From: Liopterus haemorrhoidalis
Taxonomy: Eukaryota > Arthropoda > Insecta > Coleoptera > Dytiscidae
DNA: 64,000 nt
NCBI GenBank assembly: GCA_963971575.1
Contig: OZ020622.1
Span: 35,370,301-35,434,300 of the forward strand
Direction: 5' to 3'
The notes under the pieces are model-generated. The model saw only the letters and a program-made list of their open reading frames with translations. It was not told the DNA's origin and made no database searches. This document shows, one piece after another, positions 50,301 through 60,704 of the stretch. A program made the translations under genes and the position numbers. The first letter of the stretch is position 1, and the number at the start of each line of letters is the position of its first letter.

Positions 50301-51011
50301 GGTCCAATCTGCTTTCCGAAGAACCCACTGTGGCCAGCGGGATTCGGTAACAGTATTGAACAGAGGCCTTAAGAGGATTGGAAAGTGATCACTTCCGCAC
50401 AGGTCGTGATGCACGTCCCATTTGAACAACGGAGCGATGGCTCCTGAAACGACGCTAAGATCTATGGCACTAAATGTACCCGTTGCTGCACAAAAGTGCG
50501 TGGGTCTGCCGTCGTTCAGAAAGCTCAAATTCAATTCGTTCAACATATTTTCCAGGTGACGTCCCCGTCGATCGCTCCGCACCGATCCCCAACACACATT
50601 GTAGGCGTTAAAATCGCCTAGTAGTATGAAGGGTGGTGGGAGCTGATCGATGATGTTCACGACATCTCGGATGTCAGTTCGAACACCAGGCGGAAGGTAG
50701 ATAGAACAAATCGTCACCTGGAGGGGAAGTGCAACACGAACTGCTACGACCTGCAACTCAGTGTCAATGTCTACAGGATCGTGGTACAATGTGTCTCTAA
50801 CGAGAATTGCCACGCCGTCACATGCTCTTAACCCCGTAAGGAAATCCGTGCGAAACACGGAGTATCCCCGAGGAGAGAATGTGTCGGTTTCGTTGAAGTT
50901 TGTTTCCTGCAGACAAACACACGAAGGCGCAAAATCTGACAATAAAAGTCGCAGTTCTTCGTAGCGCTGATATACACCGTTACAGTTCCACTGGATTAGT
51001 GGACCATTCAT
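47316..51011 (-). CDS. LINE L3 ORF2: endonuclease, reverse transcriptase, RNase H
   Basis: 1231 codons, open, about 98.5% identical to L1. The first ~215 residues (endonuclease) hold most of the differences: MNGPL, LSDFAPS, NFNETDT, TGLRACDG, SDRRGRHLENMLNELNL and PILLRP. The RT and RNase H parts are almost unchanged (for example SRLTWRAH). All catalytic motifs are present. ATGA overlap with ORF1 is kept. Confidence 0.93.
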   Translation of the reverse strand: MNGPLIQWNCNGVYQRYEELRLLLSDFAPSCVCLQETNFNETDTFSPRGYSVFRTDFLTGLRACDGVAILVRDTLYHDPVDIDTELQVVAVRVALPLQVTICSIYLPPGVRTDIRDVVNIIDQLPPPFILLGDFNAYNVCWGSVRSDRRGRHLENMLNELNLSFLNDGRPTHFCAATGTFSAIDLSVVSGAIAPLFKWDVHHDLCGSDHFPILLRPLFNTVTESRWPQWVLRKADWTKFAESFSHEDIPNLSVDEEVNHFTDSITSAAESSIPLSSTQPRRVPVPWWNEECDLALRERRHLFNTFRRCPTEENMIAFQRAKAHAKRIVKESKRESWRKYVCTVTVATPVAKVWEKVRKISGLNTATTIAGLSVNGNVVTSAVEIANTLASNFAFNSSSEHYSPEFLTRKAGLESIPLNFFSRNDEVYNLLFSREELDSAMSKCKDSSPGPDAIHYRMIRNLPESSKSRLLNVYNRIWTEGKCPTKWKESHIIPIPKVGKDKHLPSSYRPISLTSCLCKLMERMISKRLIWFLESNDLLANTQCGFRRHRSTADHLVRLETAIRNAFVENKHLVAVFFDIEKAYDTAWIYGILRTLHSWGLRGRLMFFIKDFMSNRRFRVRIGNTLSQMFALDNGVPQGSILSVTLFLIAINGAASCIRLPVQSSIFVDDIGIFVAGQKTSTIERQLQLTINRLDTWATENGFKFSTSKTVCVHFSRKRGVHPNPTLTLNGAQLPFADTARFLGLVFDSRLTWRAHFLSVKKKCQKSLNLLRVLSHKTWGADRTVMLRLYRSLVRSKLDYGCLAYGSAKHQEIRILDTVHHTGVRLATGAFRTSPILSLLCEAGEPSLYNRRKILSLRYMAALSAKPDHPAYDPILQNRHTEIYDRKPRANRPFGLRTFDILGDIDFNMPEMASFVLCAVPPWTLPRPLVNLTLTRFDKDTTLPIEYQHELQRTLVPRFEDTVIFTDGSKSGTRVGCAFVVLNPRQQFQYRLHSITSVYTAELYAIFKALCFVSSEQSRSSVILTDSLSALNSIQDPDPVHPLVLKIRLLLHNLNAQNVRVELFWIPGHVGIKGNEAADAAAKAASHRPMIDVSFVFPDDAKSHLTHLVLDMWQHEWSRTQNVKLRQIKGDVKPWGSSCRINRREETAITRLRIGHCWWTHGHLLRGEESPVCETCNTDLSVLHILTECVQFEDVRERLGLCYDLSVALGDDRVLMDRLILFLRESNLLFYV

Positions 51012-52432
51012 TTCTGCTTAGGGGAGTTACCCCGCAACCTAATGATCTTTGGTTTACCCTTAGGTTGCGGGTCTACAGCCATTTTCTCGGCTACACCTTC
51101 ATTTGGTAGTCCAGGTGTTTTGATGGACACACTGGACTCCTTTTTTGATTGTTTGGTTCTCACAGGTATCCAGTGAGAACCAACGGATCCCTTATCAGTC
51201 TCCTTTTCAGGAGTGACTGATGAGGGCTTTGTAGAAGCGACCATTCTCTGATCGCTTCTCGTTTGTGGAGAAGACTGTGGGGTCTTCTCCTTAGGTGGTT
51301 GGGAGAACTGAGGTTGAGTGCGTTCTCCTTTAGGGGAGGGGGATTTATTCAGACCCGATCCCCCAGGTTGTGGGGTCTGAATTTTGGTCTCTGGGACCAA
51401 TACCACCTTTTCTCTACTAGTATTTGTTGCAACTGTCACAGGTGTTGCAGTTGTCGAACGAGGCACTATCTCTGTCTGAGTTTGCACACTTGCAGTTCGC
51501 TTGGCAGCTACTTGCGCGAAAGATCTCGCAAAAGTAACCGGCGCGCTTTCTTTGTATTTCCTCTTGGCGTCGAAATACGGTATCCTGTCCTGCGTTCTAA
51601 TGACCTGTATTGCCTTCTCCTCCAAGTACGTTGGGCAGTGGCGTGAAGTAGAGGCATGCGCCCCTTTGCAGTTCACGCAGTGTGCCGCGTTTGGACAGGG
51701 TTCAACTTCATGTTGATCCTGTCCGCAGTTGGCACAGATGGTCTGCTTACCACAACGACTTGAGGTGTGCCCATAACGCTGACACTTGTAGCATCGCATC
51801 GGGTTTGGGTAGTAGGGGCGAACGTTACAAACGTTATACCCCACCCTAACCGATGTTGGACACCTGGTACCAGCGAAGGACACCACCATGGAGATCGAAG
51901 GCTTGCCGTTCCGGGGGTTGAGCTTCTTGCATTCAATGACACCTTGCGATGCCATTTCCTGCACGAACTCTTCCTCCGTAACGTACGCCAGGTCACGATC
52001 CGTTACGACGCCTTTTGAGCAGTTCAGTGCCTTATGCGGCTGTACTGAAATGCCAAACTCAGCAAACTTAACACATTTCTGTAGTGTTGACGACGCTTCA
52101 GTATCTGCTTCTATTAGCAGTGTACCGTCCGACAACTTACGAACCGACTTTATGCCAGTAGAGCACGTATTTCTCAACGTTCGGGCAACAAAGAAGGGGG
52201 ACATCTCCTTAAAAGACTTACCCTCTTCTTGAACCTTCACGACGAGAAATCGTGGTACTGGTGCACAATACTCAACACTCTTTTTACCTTCTGCCTTTTT
52301 GGCAGCTGGCCTAACACATCCCTCGTCGGATGACTGAGCATCACGACGAGGTCTCTTGTTTGATTTTTTACGGAGTTTACTCTCAACTTTGGCGGAATTT
52401 AAAGAAAAATTATCCCTCCGGGTAGTCGCCAT
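51008..52432 (-). CDS. LINE L3 ORF1, diverged variant
   Basis: 474 codons, open; by eye only about 86% identical to L1 ORF1, with clusters of change near residues 43-55 (AAKKAEGKKSVEYCAP) and 320-360 (STTATPVTVATNTSREK). The three zinc knuckles are unchanged (one N to P at VEPCP). The 5' UTR immediately upstream is about 99% identical to L1. Confidence 0.92.
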   Translation of the reverse strand: MATTRRDNFSLNSAKVESKLRKKSNKRPRRDAQSSDEGCVRPAAKKAEGKKSVEYCAPVPRFLVVKVQEEGKSFKEMSPFFVARTLRNTCSTGIKSVRKLSDGTLLIEADTEASSTLQKCVKFAEFGISVQPHKALNCSKGVVTDRDLAYVTEEEFVQEMASQGVIECKKLNPRNGKPSISMVVSFAGTRCPTSVRVGYNVCNVRPYYPNPMRCYKCQRYGHTSSRCGKQTICANCGQDQHEVEPCPNAAHCVNCKGAHASTSRHCPTYLEEKAIQVIRTQDRIPYFDAKRKYKESAPVTFARSFAQVAAKRTASVQTQTEIVPRSTTATPVTVATNTSREKVVLVPETKIQTPQPGGSGLNKSPSPKGERTQPQFSQPPKEKTPQSSPQTRSDQRMVASTKPSSVTPEKETDKGSVGSHWIPVRTKQSKKESSVSIKTPGLPNEGVAEKMAVDPQPKGKPKIIRLRGNSPKQK

Positions 52433-53147
52433 ACCCGTATACTAAGTTTCATCACCCTGCCATGCCCACCCACCAGGGAGCCCCACACAGGGGACGTTGG
52501 CCGCAAACCGGCTCATTGCGCCAGGCATGTCAGGATGATATAGCATCGGAGGAAGTAGTCACGGGCTGCTCGACCCGCTCGAGAACCAGTAGTAGCCAAC
52601 TCTGGAACCGGGCGAGCTGCAGCCGCTCCCACAGACCCCCGAATACTTGTCTAGTGGCACGGCATTACCCCGGCATCCACGATCCAGTAGTGGAGCCACT
52701 CTATTCATGAACCGTGACACCAGCCGATTGACTGAGCTGACCAGACTCAGCCTCCCGTTTTACCGAATCCGAGGCCAAAGAAGGCGTGTTGGGATCGTAC
52801 TGTCCGCGGGCAGCAGTCTCCCTCAACCGACCAGGACCCTCTTCTCCGGCGTTACGGGTCTCCACGCACGGCAAACACGTGGGTAGGAATTTAAGTGGGA
52901 GATCAAAGAGACAACAGATAAGCCTATTCCCACAATCGGCTTCTCTGAACTGTCTCCTCCCAAATGATATGTGATTCAGGGTACGTGGGATCATCAGGCC
53001 CAAAAGCTCTATATGGTCAGGTGATGCGACCATTATGAACTTCCCTTGCGTGATTGAGGGTACGCGGGATCGTCAGGCCCGAAAGCTCGACAAATGGCCA
53101 GGTGTTATGGCCATTATGAACTTCCCCTGCGGGGGGGCAGCAGCCGG

Positions 53148-55440
53148 AAATACAGTTACCTGACCTAGGCGACCCGGAGGAACTATTAGACACCGCCTCC
53201 GTTCTTACTCCGTTTACGGTCTCGGAGAATAAGAAGAGATGCGCCAAGGTCAAAGTAGATACAGCGGCAGGTCCAGACGGCATCCTTAAGAAAGATGTGT
53301 CTGATTAGACCGCTCATGAGGTCCTCTACCTACTTTACAATTGGCTGTTAATCTATGGTAAGCAGCCAACCGAGTGGAGGATGAATCGTACAACGTTATT
53401 GCTTAAAGACAGAAAGGATGGGAGTTTGGCTGAGAACTACCGTCCGATTACAGTAAACTCTCTCTTGGCAAGATGCTACTGGGGCATCATTGACCAGAAG
53501 TTAAGGACATGGGTACGATTCACACCCAGGCAGAAAGGGCTCGTTTCAGAGCAGGGGTGCTTCAACAACGTGCACATCCTGAGCGAGGTTCTTCGACACG
53601 CGAAGGAGAACAGATCCCACCTGGTCATAACGCAGTTAGACGTAAGTACGGCATTTGACACAGTGCCTCACCGCACCATAGGGCCGGCTTTACGCAGAAA
53701 GGGTCTTCTCGAGCTGGTGGTACGGCTCGTTGAGGATGCATATCGGGATGTGCACACAAAATTCGAAAGCGCGGGAAGTTCTGTAGACATCACGCTTCGG
53801 CGGGGTGTCAAGCAGGCGTGATGTCAAGACCCACTGAGTCCTCTGGTTTTCAACGCTGTGATGGAGCCATTACTGTTGGAGCTGGAGCGTCAACCAGGGT
53901 ATCAAGTAAGTTGAAGCACACAACTCGCTTCGCTGGCCTTCGCCGACGACAGTATGTTGTTGGCGGCTGATGTACCTCAGGCCAAAAAGCAGCTAGGGTG
54001 TGCGGAGGAGTACCTGGACAGTTTAGGGATGAAAATCTCGGCTGGAAAGTGTGCTAACTTCTCCAGGAGAGGATCCCGTTCACGGGACCGGGAGACTCCC
54101 TGAAGTACCTCGGTGTATGTATTTCTCCTTGGGCAGGAATAGACATGTCAGGGCTGAAGGATAGTTTCTTAAACACCCTTGAAAGAGTCGAGAAGCTGTC
54201 GCTAAAACCGCACCAGAAGGTAGACTTAATAAGTCAATACCTAGTCCCACACTACCTGTATCAGATGGTGGTCGCGGTGCCACCGGTCACTCTCTTGCGA
54301 GAGTTAGACCAGGAGCTGCGGGTATGTGTGAGAAACATTTTTCACCTGCCGCAGAGTACAACAGGTTCTTTGTTGTATTGTGGTAAGAGAGACGGCGGAT
54401 TAGGTATACCGAGGCTAGTCACACTTGTGACTGCAAGCACACTGCGAGCCGGAATTCGTTTCGGCGGAGGGTCCGACCCAGCAATGCAAGCTCTAGCAGA
54501 AGGGTCAGGTTTGGTTACCCGTCTCCGAAGCCTGGCTCGGAAAGCTCGCCTTCAGTGGCCTGTAAGTGAAAAGGACATATTCACTTACAAGAGGATAGAA
54601 CGCAAAAAAGAGCTACAACGTTGGGCCGACATCGGCTCCCAAGGGAAATGCGTTAAGGCCTTGGCTGATGATAGGATAGGCAATGCTTGGCTTTTCAAAC
54701 CAACTTTGTTGAAACCTTGTCGTATGATCAAGGCTCTTAAAATGCGAAGCAACACCTGTGCAGACAGGGTCGCACATAATAGGAGCAGCGAGCGTGCTGA
54801 TCTCACCTGCAGGAAGTGTCACTACCAGCTTGAGACCCTGGGACACATTCTTGGTCAGTGTGAGTGTACGAAGCGTGATCGTATAGGATGCCATAACGAG
54901 ATCCGTGATCTCGTGGTGAACCGTATGGCGAGTCAGGGCCCTGTGGTAGCGGTAACTAAGGATCCAACCATTCGGCACCCTAGTGGCGGGAATTTCAAAC
55001 CGGATCTGGTGGTAAAGAGCCATGACTGGGTCTTCGTGGTCGACATTACGGTCCATCATTAATATAGAGATAATCTCGCTCGGGGACAAGACAGTAAGAT
55101 CGAGAAATATAGCCGACTGCTACCGCAGTTGAAGAGCGTCAACGGGATGACCGAGGGTGCGGTCATCCCGATAGTCGTCAGGACAACATGGGCGATGCCC
55201 AAGGGCACGATCAAGGCTCTTAGTACTTTAGGTATTACAGGTCGTGCAACGCTGTAAACGAATTCGTTAGTAGCGTTACGTTGCTCCATTGAACTGTATC
55301 ATCGGTGGCCTACGACGCCCTCCAGTCTAGGCGGTCTCGGAGGACCCCTCAGCAACCTCCTTGATCGTAATCTCTTGACACAAGCGGTCCGACATAGCCC
55401 AACCAAATCCTAAATATACCCTCAAATTCTACCTTCACTA
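53148..55440 (+). pseudogene. R2-like ORF, reverse transcriptase and endonuclease region
   Basis: After L3: VKVDTAAGPDGI, ENYRPITVNSLLARCYWGIIDQKL, TQLDVSTAFDTVPH, RRGVKQ...DPLSPLVFNAVMEPLLLEL and FADDSMLLAADV, the R2-clade RT. The second half (from about 54145, another frame) has KPHQKVDLISQYLVPHY, CRKCHYQLETLGHILGQC (the CCHC motif) and the endonuclease core KPDLVV with DWVFVVDITV, ending GITGRATL near 55256. Stops or shifts at 53306, 53821 (a small insertion splits QGDPL), about 53915, about 54090 and 55060. Confidence 0.8.
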
Positions 55441-56090
55441 GCTGTACGTAGCCATCGGGATACGTACGAGCTATTTTAATCTAAATGACAGGGACGTCAT
55501 TTTATTTATTGACCTACCTGACTTCGCCGTGGCACGCGAGCTGAACAAGCGAGCGTCGTTCGCAGGCGATACTTCCTATTCTAGTCTGAGAACGCCTGAA
55601 ATCAGAAAGTCGCATAAGGTGTAGGCACGTAAGAGCGGAGTAGTGCTTGTCGCTCCTTCCTAGGCCCCCACAAGTATGCTACCGTTCCGGCTGTGCTAGT
55701 TGCAGTTCGGAAATCTTATAGTGCTGATCCCAAGACCGTAACACTTCCTTCCTACTACCCATGTCGTTGTCGCGAGTCGAGCCGTATGCCCCCCGGGTTT
55801 CATGGTCCGGCTGTATGGCAGCGGACTCAGCGGCGGGAGTGAGGCCCATCCCAGTGAGGGCCAACCAGCGATGACCTCCACGCAGTCTTTCCTGGGAGGA
55901 CAACCGCGCGGTCGTTCAGCTAAGTATCGCATCCCCTCTCCTGGGGAACTCGTTAAAGGCTAATTTTATCCAAGCCCTGCAAAGCCCGGGCGTCACCTAG
56001 TGGTCGAGTCACCTAGTGGTCGTTATATGCCGCTATACGTCCCACGGTTTTCATCATCTAATATGCCTAAACCAACGATTCCACTAGTGT
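55441..56090 (+). other. Presumed 3' UTR of the R2-like element
   Basis: GC-balanced, non-coding. TCACCTAGTGGTCG is present twice near 56000. The exact 3' end was not fixed and no 28S sequence follows. Confidence 0.4.
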
Positions 56091-56094
56091 GAAA

Positions 56095-56370
56095 CAGAGT
56101 GTACCTGTAAATACTGTGACCAACAGTGCAATAACAGATACCACATAACAGCCTGTGATAAAATCCTGCCCTCCTTACAGGAACTCACGCAGCTAATCCA
56201 TCATTAACACCCACTACTAATGCCAAATTTTACTACCAAAGGAACATTATACTCTACAAAGACTTATAAGTATCATATATATTATTATATCACTTGTCTT
56301 ATTTACTTTATATTACATTATTTTTCATGTGCAATGTACCTGTAAATATTTTTGCGAAATAAAGAAAGAA
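56095..56370 (+). pseudogene. LINE-X 3' end
   Basis: CTCKYCDQQCNNRYHITACDKI...LIHH-stop, a Cys/His-rich C-terminus of the kind closing many LINE ORF2 proteins. An AT-rich UTR follows, ending ATAAAGAAAGAAAG at the right copy of the array target. Linking it to the RT fragment at 44.9 kb rests on the shared target duplication; the part between them is deleted. Confidence 0.5.
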
Positions 56371-56800
56371 AGAAATATAACAGGCTTGTTAATTTTAAAA
56401 ACCAATATCATTTATTTATTGTTTTTTTTTTTTTTTGCCTGTTTATCTCTTTTTGACATTTTACTTTTTTTTACTCTTCACTTTTTATGTGAAAAAAGGA
56501 CTATGTAAGACAGAAATATAACAGGCTTGTTAATTTAAAAAACCAATGTCATTTATGTTTTGTTTTTTTTTTGCCTGTTTTTCTCTCTTTGACATTTTAC
56601 TTTTTTTTACTCTTCACTTTTTGTGTGAAAAAAAAAAGACTATGTAAGACAAATATAACAGGCTTGTTAATGTTAAAAACCAATAATGGTGTTCGTCTTA
56701 TTTATTTATTTATTTTTTTTGCCTTGTTTTGTCTTTTTTGCCTTTATTTTACTCTTAACTTTTTGTGACTTGTAAAAGTGGTTTAGTTAAGTTATGTTAG
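56371..56800. repeat. AT-rich tandem array, right part
   Basis: About three ~140-bp units continuing the array of 44650-44842 (ATAACAGGCTTGTTAAT, AAAAACCAAT, poly-T, TTTGCCT, TTTTTTTACTCTTCACTTTT). Confidence 0.85.
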
Positions 56801-57076
56801 GAGGGGCTGTAAGAAATTTGCACACGGGTCTTCGAAAACATCAAAAAACATTATGGACATGAAACTTCATCACTTTTACTAGATTGGGATAACTCCATAA
56901 AAAAACTAGCAAGCATGAAAAACAGGAACATTTTCTTACTTAACAGTCGAAGAAACAAGATCTCTCCACGCATCATACATGATATCAACTGTTTGTATTT
57001 AATGGAAGATTGCCAAAACCCGTTCAGAGGTGAAATTTAATCTATTACCAACTATTTTCAACATTCCACTTTAAAC

Positions 57077-57800
57077 TTGGAAATTAAAATTACCTTGTGG
57101 AAATTTTCGAAATTATCTTATAAACTTAGTTATATCAAAAACAAATTGACATCCATATTACCTAATGATATCATGGCCCAACTTGATAGGATTTTTAGTC
57201 AAAAATTAGAAAATAATTTTAGAATTATTAAACGTAGAATAAATTTTCTAAACTTTGTCATAATAAGGCTGTTTTAACACCTATTACTCAGGAAAAATGG
57301 TTCACTAATTTATCTGATATTAATATACCTGATGTTGTTAAAAATACTCTAAGCTTGGGTCCTAAATTTAGCGTTCCCCCCACAAGTAAGGAATTACCCA
57401 TCCCTAGCATTATAAAGGATGGGGAATATATAATCAATGAGGCGTTTATTGATGATAATAAGGATATTGTTAGAAACAAATTTGTGAACATTGTCACTAA
57501 CTATATCAACAAAGCTAACAATGACCCTAAATTATCTACCATCCAAAAAATGTATATACTTACTAAAAATTTTGTCAAGGAAAACCAAGATACCATTATT
57601 ACTAGGTCAGATAAAGGGAACAAAACGGTTGTTTTAAATAGATCGGAATATAAGGACAAAATGGATATGCTTCTTTTAGACGAAGCTACATATAAGTTAT
57701 TAAAATTTGATCCCACATTTAAATATCAAAATAAAGCTAACAAACTGTTTAAATATATTTTATTCTATAACATTATTACGGAAGATTGTCTTAAGTTATT
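57077..57800 (+). pseudogene. Penelope-like protein, N-terminal region
   Basis: Starts around MEIKITLWKFSKLSYKLSYIKNKL. After a frameshift at about 57265 it reads SLGPKFSVPPTSKELPI, YINKANNDPKLSTIQKMYILTKNF and DTIITRSDKGNKTVVLNRSEYKDKM. The ITRSDKGNKTVV strand is the well-conserved block before Penelope RT motif 1. The frame then runs into the insert. Confidence 0.7.
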
Positions 57801-58770
57801 GTGGGAGTGGTAATTTCAGAAATAAAATTTCATTATTATTTAAAGTAAAATTATTCAATTAGTTAAAAAGTATTCAATTTATTCAAATGTAAGAACTAAT
57901 CTACTTTAAGATAAACTTTCTCAAGGGTTAGTTGAGATATCACATATTTTTATAGTTAAGCATTAAAAAGATACAGAGTGATTTACCGGTCGTATATTAT
58001 ATGATTAGTTTGAAAGAACGTTATTGTTTAGATCAAAATAGTATCAGTCAAATGTTTATACAGATGCCGAGAGGCGACAATATATTTTCAGTGAGATGGA
58101 CCGCGTAGTAATTAGAGTCAAAAATTAATCACTTAGGTTTATAAATTATTGGTCATAGAAAGATAAGTTTATAAAAGGGTTGTTGTTAATGTGGAGAGCT
58201 GATTATTTTTATAACGATAAAAAAAGGGGGTCAGAGATCAGATAATTAGTTTAAGAAAAGAGTTGGAAAAATCTTGTGAGAGACAAAGCGAGTGATGAAT
58301 AAAACGCCACCGTGAACGGACGAACCTCCCAAGTAATTTTGGTAGAGAAACCCGGTAGTTGCCGTGAGTAAACCAGAAGTAATCTGGAAGTGTTGAGGTC
58401 TATTTAAAATTAAATAACGAACCTCGTAACGAGTTAAACACTGCGAGTGTTGTGAGGTGAATACGGTGATGGTGAGGTTTTTGTGAGTGTCTCTCATGGG
58501 ATTTTATAGCCAGCGATAATTGTAAGTTCTAATGTAATCAATAACCTTTTCAATTCTAATTAAACCATTAAACGTAGATTAAGTAAAATACAGACTTTAA
58601 TTCAAACACCCTTATTCCTCTCATAAAGAGTCTAAGCAACCAACCGGCGGATCCTTTAGATTTTCAGACTTGATACCGCTCGCAAGTTTTGGAAATCCAC
58701 TATGTGGAGGGCCTTTCAAAGTAAGAACCATGTGGTACAAATGAAATTATTTAAATTCATTTAGCCAACC
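57801..58770. mobile_element. LTR-like insertion in the Penelope-like element
   Basis: Non-coding, about 970 bp, with TATAAAAG at 58170-58177 and GC-rich sequence downstream (AACGCCACCGTGAACGG, CGAACCTCGTAACGAG). It begins near TGTCTTAAG (57787). The layout fits a solo LTR, but no matching terminus or duplication could be confirmed. Confidence 0.35.
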
Positions 58771-59059
58771 TTGACGTTTCGACCGATCCTAGAAATGCCC
58801 CCACATTATACAAGACACATAATGCGATTGCTCCCAAAATTTAAGAGTTACCGAAAGTTCACAAACCAGGTACACCTTTGAGACCTGTTATTTCCTCAAT
58901 TAATAGTCCATCAAGCAAATTAGCTAAATTTATACTTAATATATTGAATGAAATTACTTCAACCTATATTCATAATATTAAAAATACCTTTACTTTTGTT
59001 GAATTCATTAAAAATATTAAGATACCACAAGCACTACGTTTGTCACTACGCCGCTTCAA

Positions 59060-60420
59060 AGTTGGAGCTTACTTTTACCGGACGAACTGTTAAATGTGAT
59101 AGTGCTTCATACAAATGAAGAAATAGACAGAAAGTGTATTATCAGGAGGTGCCCAAACTTATCACAGTCATATCGATTTGATCGAATTAAAAGCATTTCT
59201 CTGTTTGTTATACTACAGCGGTGCGCAAAGAGATCAGCATAAACATACAGACAATATGTGGGCAGAACATTCATGTGCTTTATATAAAGCGGTGATGTCT
59301 CGGAATAGATTTGCTTTTCTTTCAACGTGCATTCGGTTTGATGATAAACAAACAAGTTCTGAAAGGCAAAAGGACGACCGGCTAGCAGCAATTCGCGAAA
59401 TATGGGACGCGTTTATTGCAAACTGTACAAAATATTATAACCCGTCCTCAAATGGTACAATAGATGAACAGTTGCTCGGTTTTCAAGGAAAATTTTTTGC
59501 GCGAATTTACATTCCGAGCAAACCGGACAAATACGGAATAAAAATATTGTTTAAACGACTCGAAAACATTTTATATGTTGAATGCAATGCCGTACACAGG
59601 CACAGTTGCAAATTCAAAACTAGAAAGTGTTCCCACCTATTATGTACGCGAATTATCAAAACCTATTTATGGTACCGGAAGAAATATCACATGCGGCAAT
59701 TGGTTTTCTTCATTAGAATTAATCGACATATTCTCGAAAAATTCGTTAACATTTGTAGGTACCATACGGAAAAATAAACGACAAATACCGATGTCATTTC
59801 GTAGATCTGCGTCAGTAGGTAGTGCACGTTATGCATATTCCAGTGATTGTACGCTGTTGTCTTACACTCCGAGAAAGAACAAAGTGGTCTGTCTGATTAG
59901 TAGCTTCCACAAAGGAAAAGGTAGTGTTGGTGAGGAAACACAAAAACCGAAGATTGTGGCCTATTATAATAGCACGAAAGGTGGAACAGACACTTTTGAT
60001 TTTTTGTGTAAAAACTATTCGACGTGTAGAGCGACATTTTGCTGGCCAATGAGGCTCTTCTTATGCATATTAGATCAAGCGGTCGTTAATTGCAACATTT
60101 TATATAATTTTAATGTAGCGAACACTGCATTGAGCAGATATAAATTTATTGAAACCTTAGCTCTTAGTTTAACGAGCGAGAAAATGAAGAGAAGATTGGA
60201 AAAATCAACTTTGCGCAAACCTATACCTTTATCAATATGCTCGATTTTGCAAATCGATGATCCGGGTAGTTCTCATAATTTAACTGACAGAGCAGAGAAA
60301 TTAAAAAGGTGTTATTTTTGCCCCAGTGATAAAGACAGGAAAAGTAGATATTGCTGTTGTAAGTGTAAGAGACACGTATGTGAAAAACACAAGTTTTATG
60401 TGTGTAACGAATGTGTGTAA
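59060..60420 (+). pseudogene. piggyBac transposase, nearly complete, frameshifted
   Basis: LLPDELLNVIVLHTNEEID, frameshift near 59175, then IELKAFLCLLYYSG, MSRNRFAFLSTCIRFDD (first catalytic Asp region), NGTIDEQLLGFQGK (second Asp), frameshift near 59575, then PTYYVRELSKPIYGTGRNIT, NWFSSLELI, VVCLISSFHK and STKGGTDTFDFLCKNYS (third Asp). It ends with a Cys-rich domain, CYFCPSDKDRKSRYCCCKCKRHVCEKHKFYVCNEC. The family excises at TTAA sites without footprints. Two frameshifts make it inactive. The start of the protein is missing and its TTAA ends were not located. Confidence 0.85.
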
Positions 60421-60545
60421 TAAGAATAAGTTAATTACAAGTTAAGTTTAAGTTAAGTTACGTTAAGAATAAGTTAATTATAAGTTAAGTTTAAGTTAAG
60501 TTAAGTTAAGAGTAAGTTAAGTAATAATAAGTAATATAAAAACGT
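60421..60545. repeat. AAGTTAAGTT-type simple repeat
   Basis: Degenerate AAGTTAAGTT / TAAGTTAATTA repeat directly downstream of the piggyBac stop. Confidence 0.8.
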
Positions 60546-60704
60546 TTTAAATTTTGACTACCATAAGTTACGAACCAAAATCTCGCAGTTTTCACACGAA
60601 AAATTGCACTTTTTCTATTGTTTAAATAATTATACTTTATTTAAAATTTCATAATGCGTTATTTTTTTTTCTTCATCTACTATATTTCAAAAAACATATT
60701 GTGC

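Larger units (their letters stand above)
46980..53134 (-). mobile_element. Full-length I-superfamily LINE, copy L3
   Basis: 6155 bp with 13-bp duplication GGGCAGCAGCCGG (46967-46979 and 53135-53147), inserted in the R2-like ORF. Ends, monomers and hairpins are as in L1. Its middle (about 50.4-52.43 kb) is clearly more diverged from L1 and L2 than both flanks. Confidence 0.95.
45074..56090 (+). mobile_element. R2-type LINE (restriction-like endonuclease class), carrying L3
   Basis: Starts with GACTCTCTTAAGG (45074-45086), identical to the 28S rDNA sequence just upstream of the canonical R2 insertion site, then a structured GC-rich 5' UTR. A single ORF follows with N-terminal C2H2 fingers, RT, a CCHC motif and a PD-D-type endonuclease, the R2 domain order. 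It is not in rDNA here: no 28S sequence follows and LINE-X flanks it. Multiple stops make it inactive. The 3' limit (about 56090) is where LINE-X coding sequence resumes. Confidence 0.7.
44843..56370 (+). mobile_element. LINE-X, 5'-truncated, carrying the R2-like element
   Basis: Interrupts the ~140-bp array with AGAAATGTAAC (44832-44842) on the left and AGAAATATAAC (56371-56381) on the right, an 11-bp duplication with one mismatch. The left part encodes RT motifs; the right part is the 3' end with a Cys-rich C-terminus and an AAAG-type tail. The intervening 11 kb is the R2-like element plus L3. Confidence 0.6.
56801..59050 (+). mobile_element. Penelope-like element, 5' half, with an LTR-like insert
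   Basis: Coding remnants occur on both sides of a ~970-bp insert (57800-58770). Left: EKWFTNLSDINIPDVVKNTLSLGPKFSVPP and onward. Right: NAIAPKI-stop-ELPKVHKPGTPLRPVISSINSPSSKLAKF. Both belong to the N-terminal and early RT region of Penelope-like proteins. It ends at about 59050, where piggyBac sequence starts. Confidence 0.7.
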
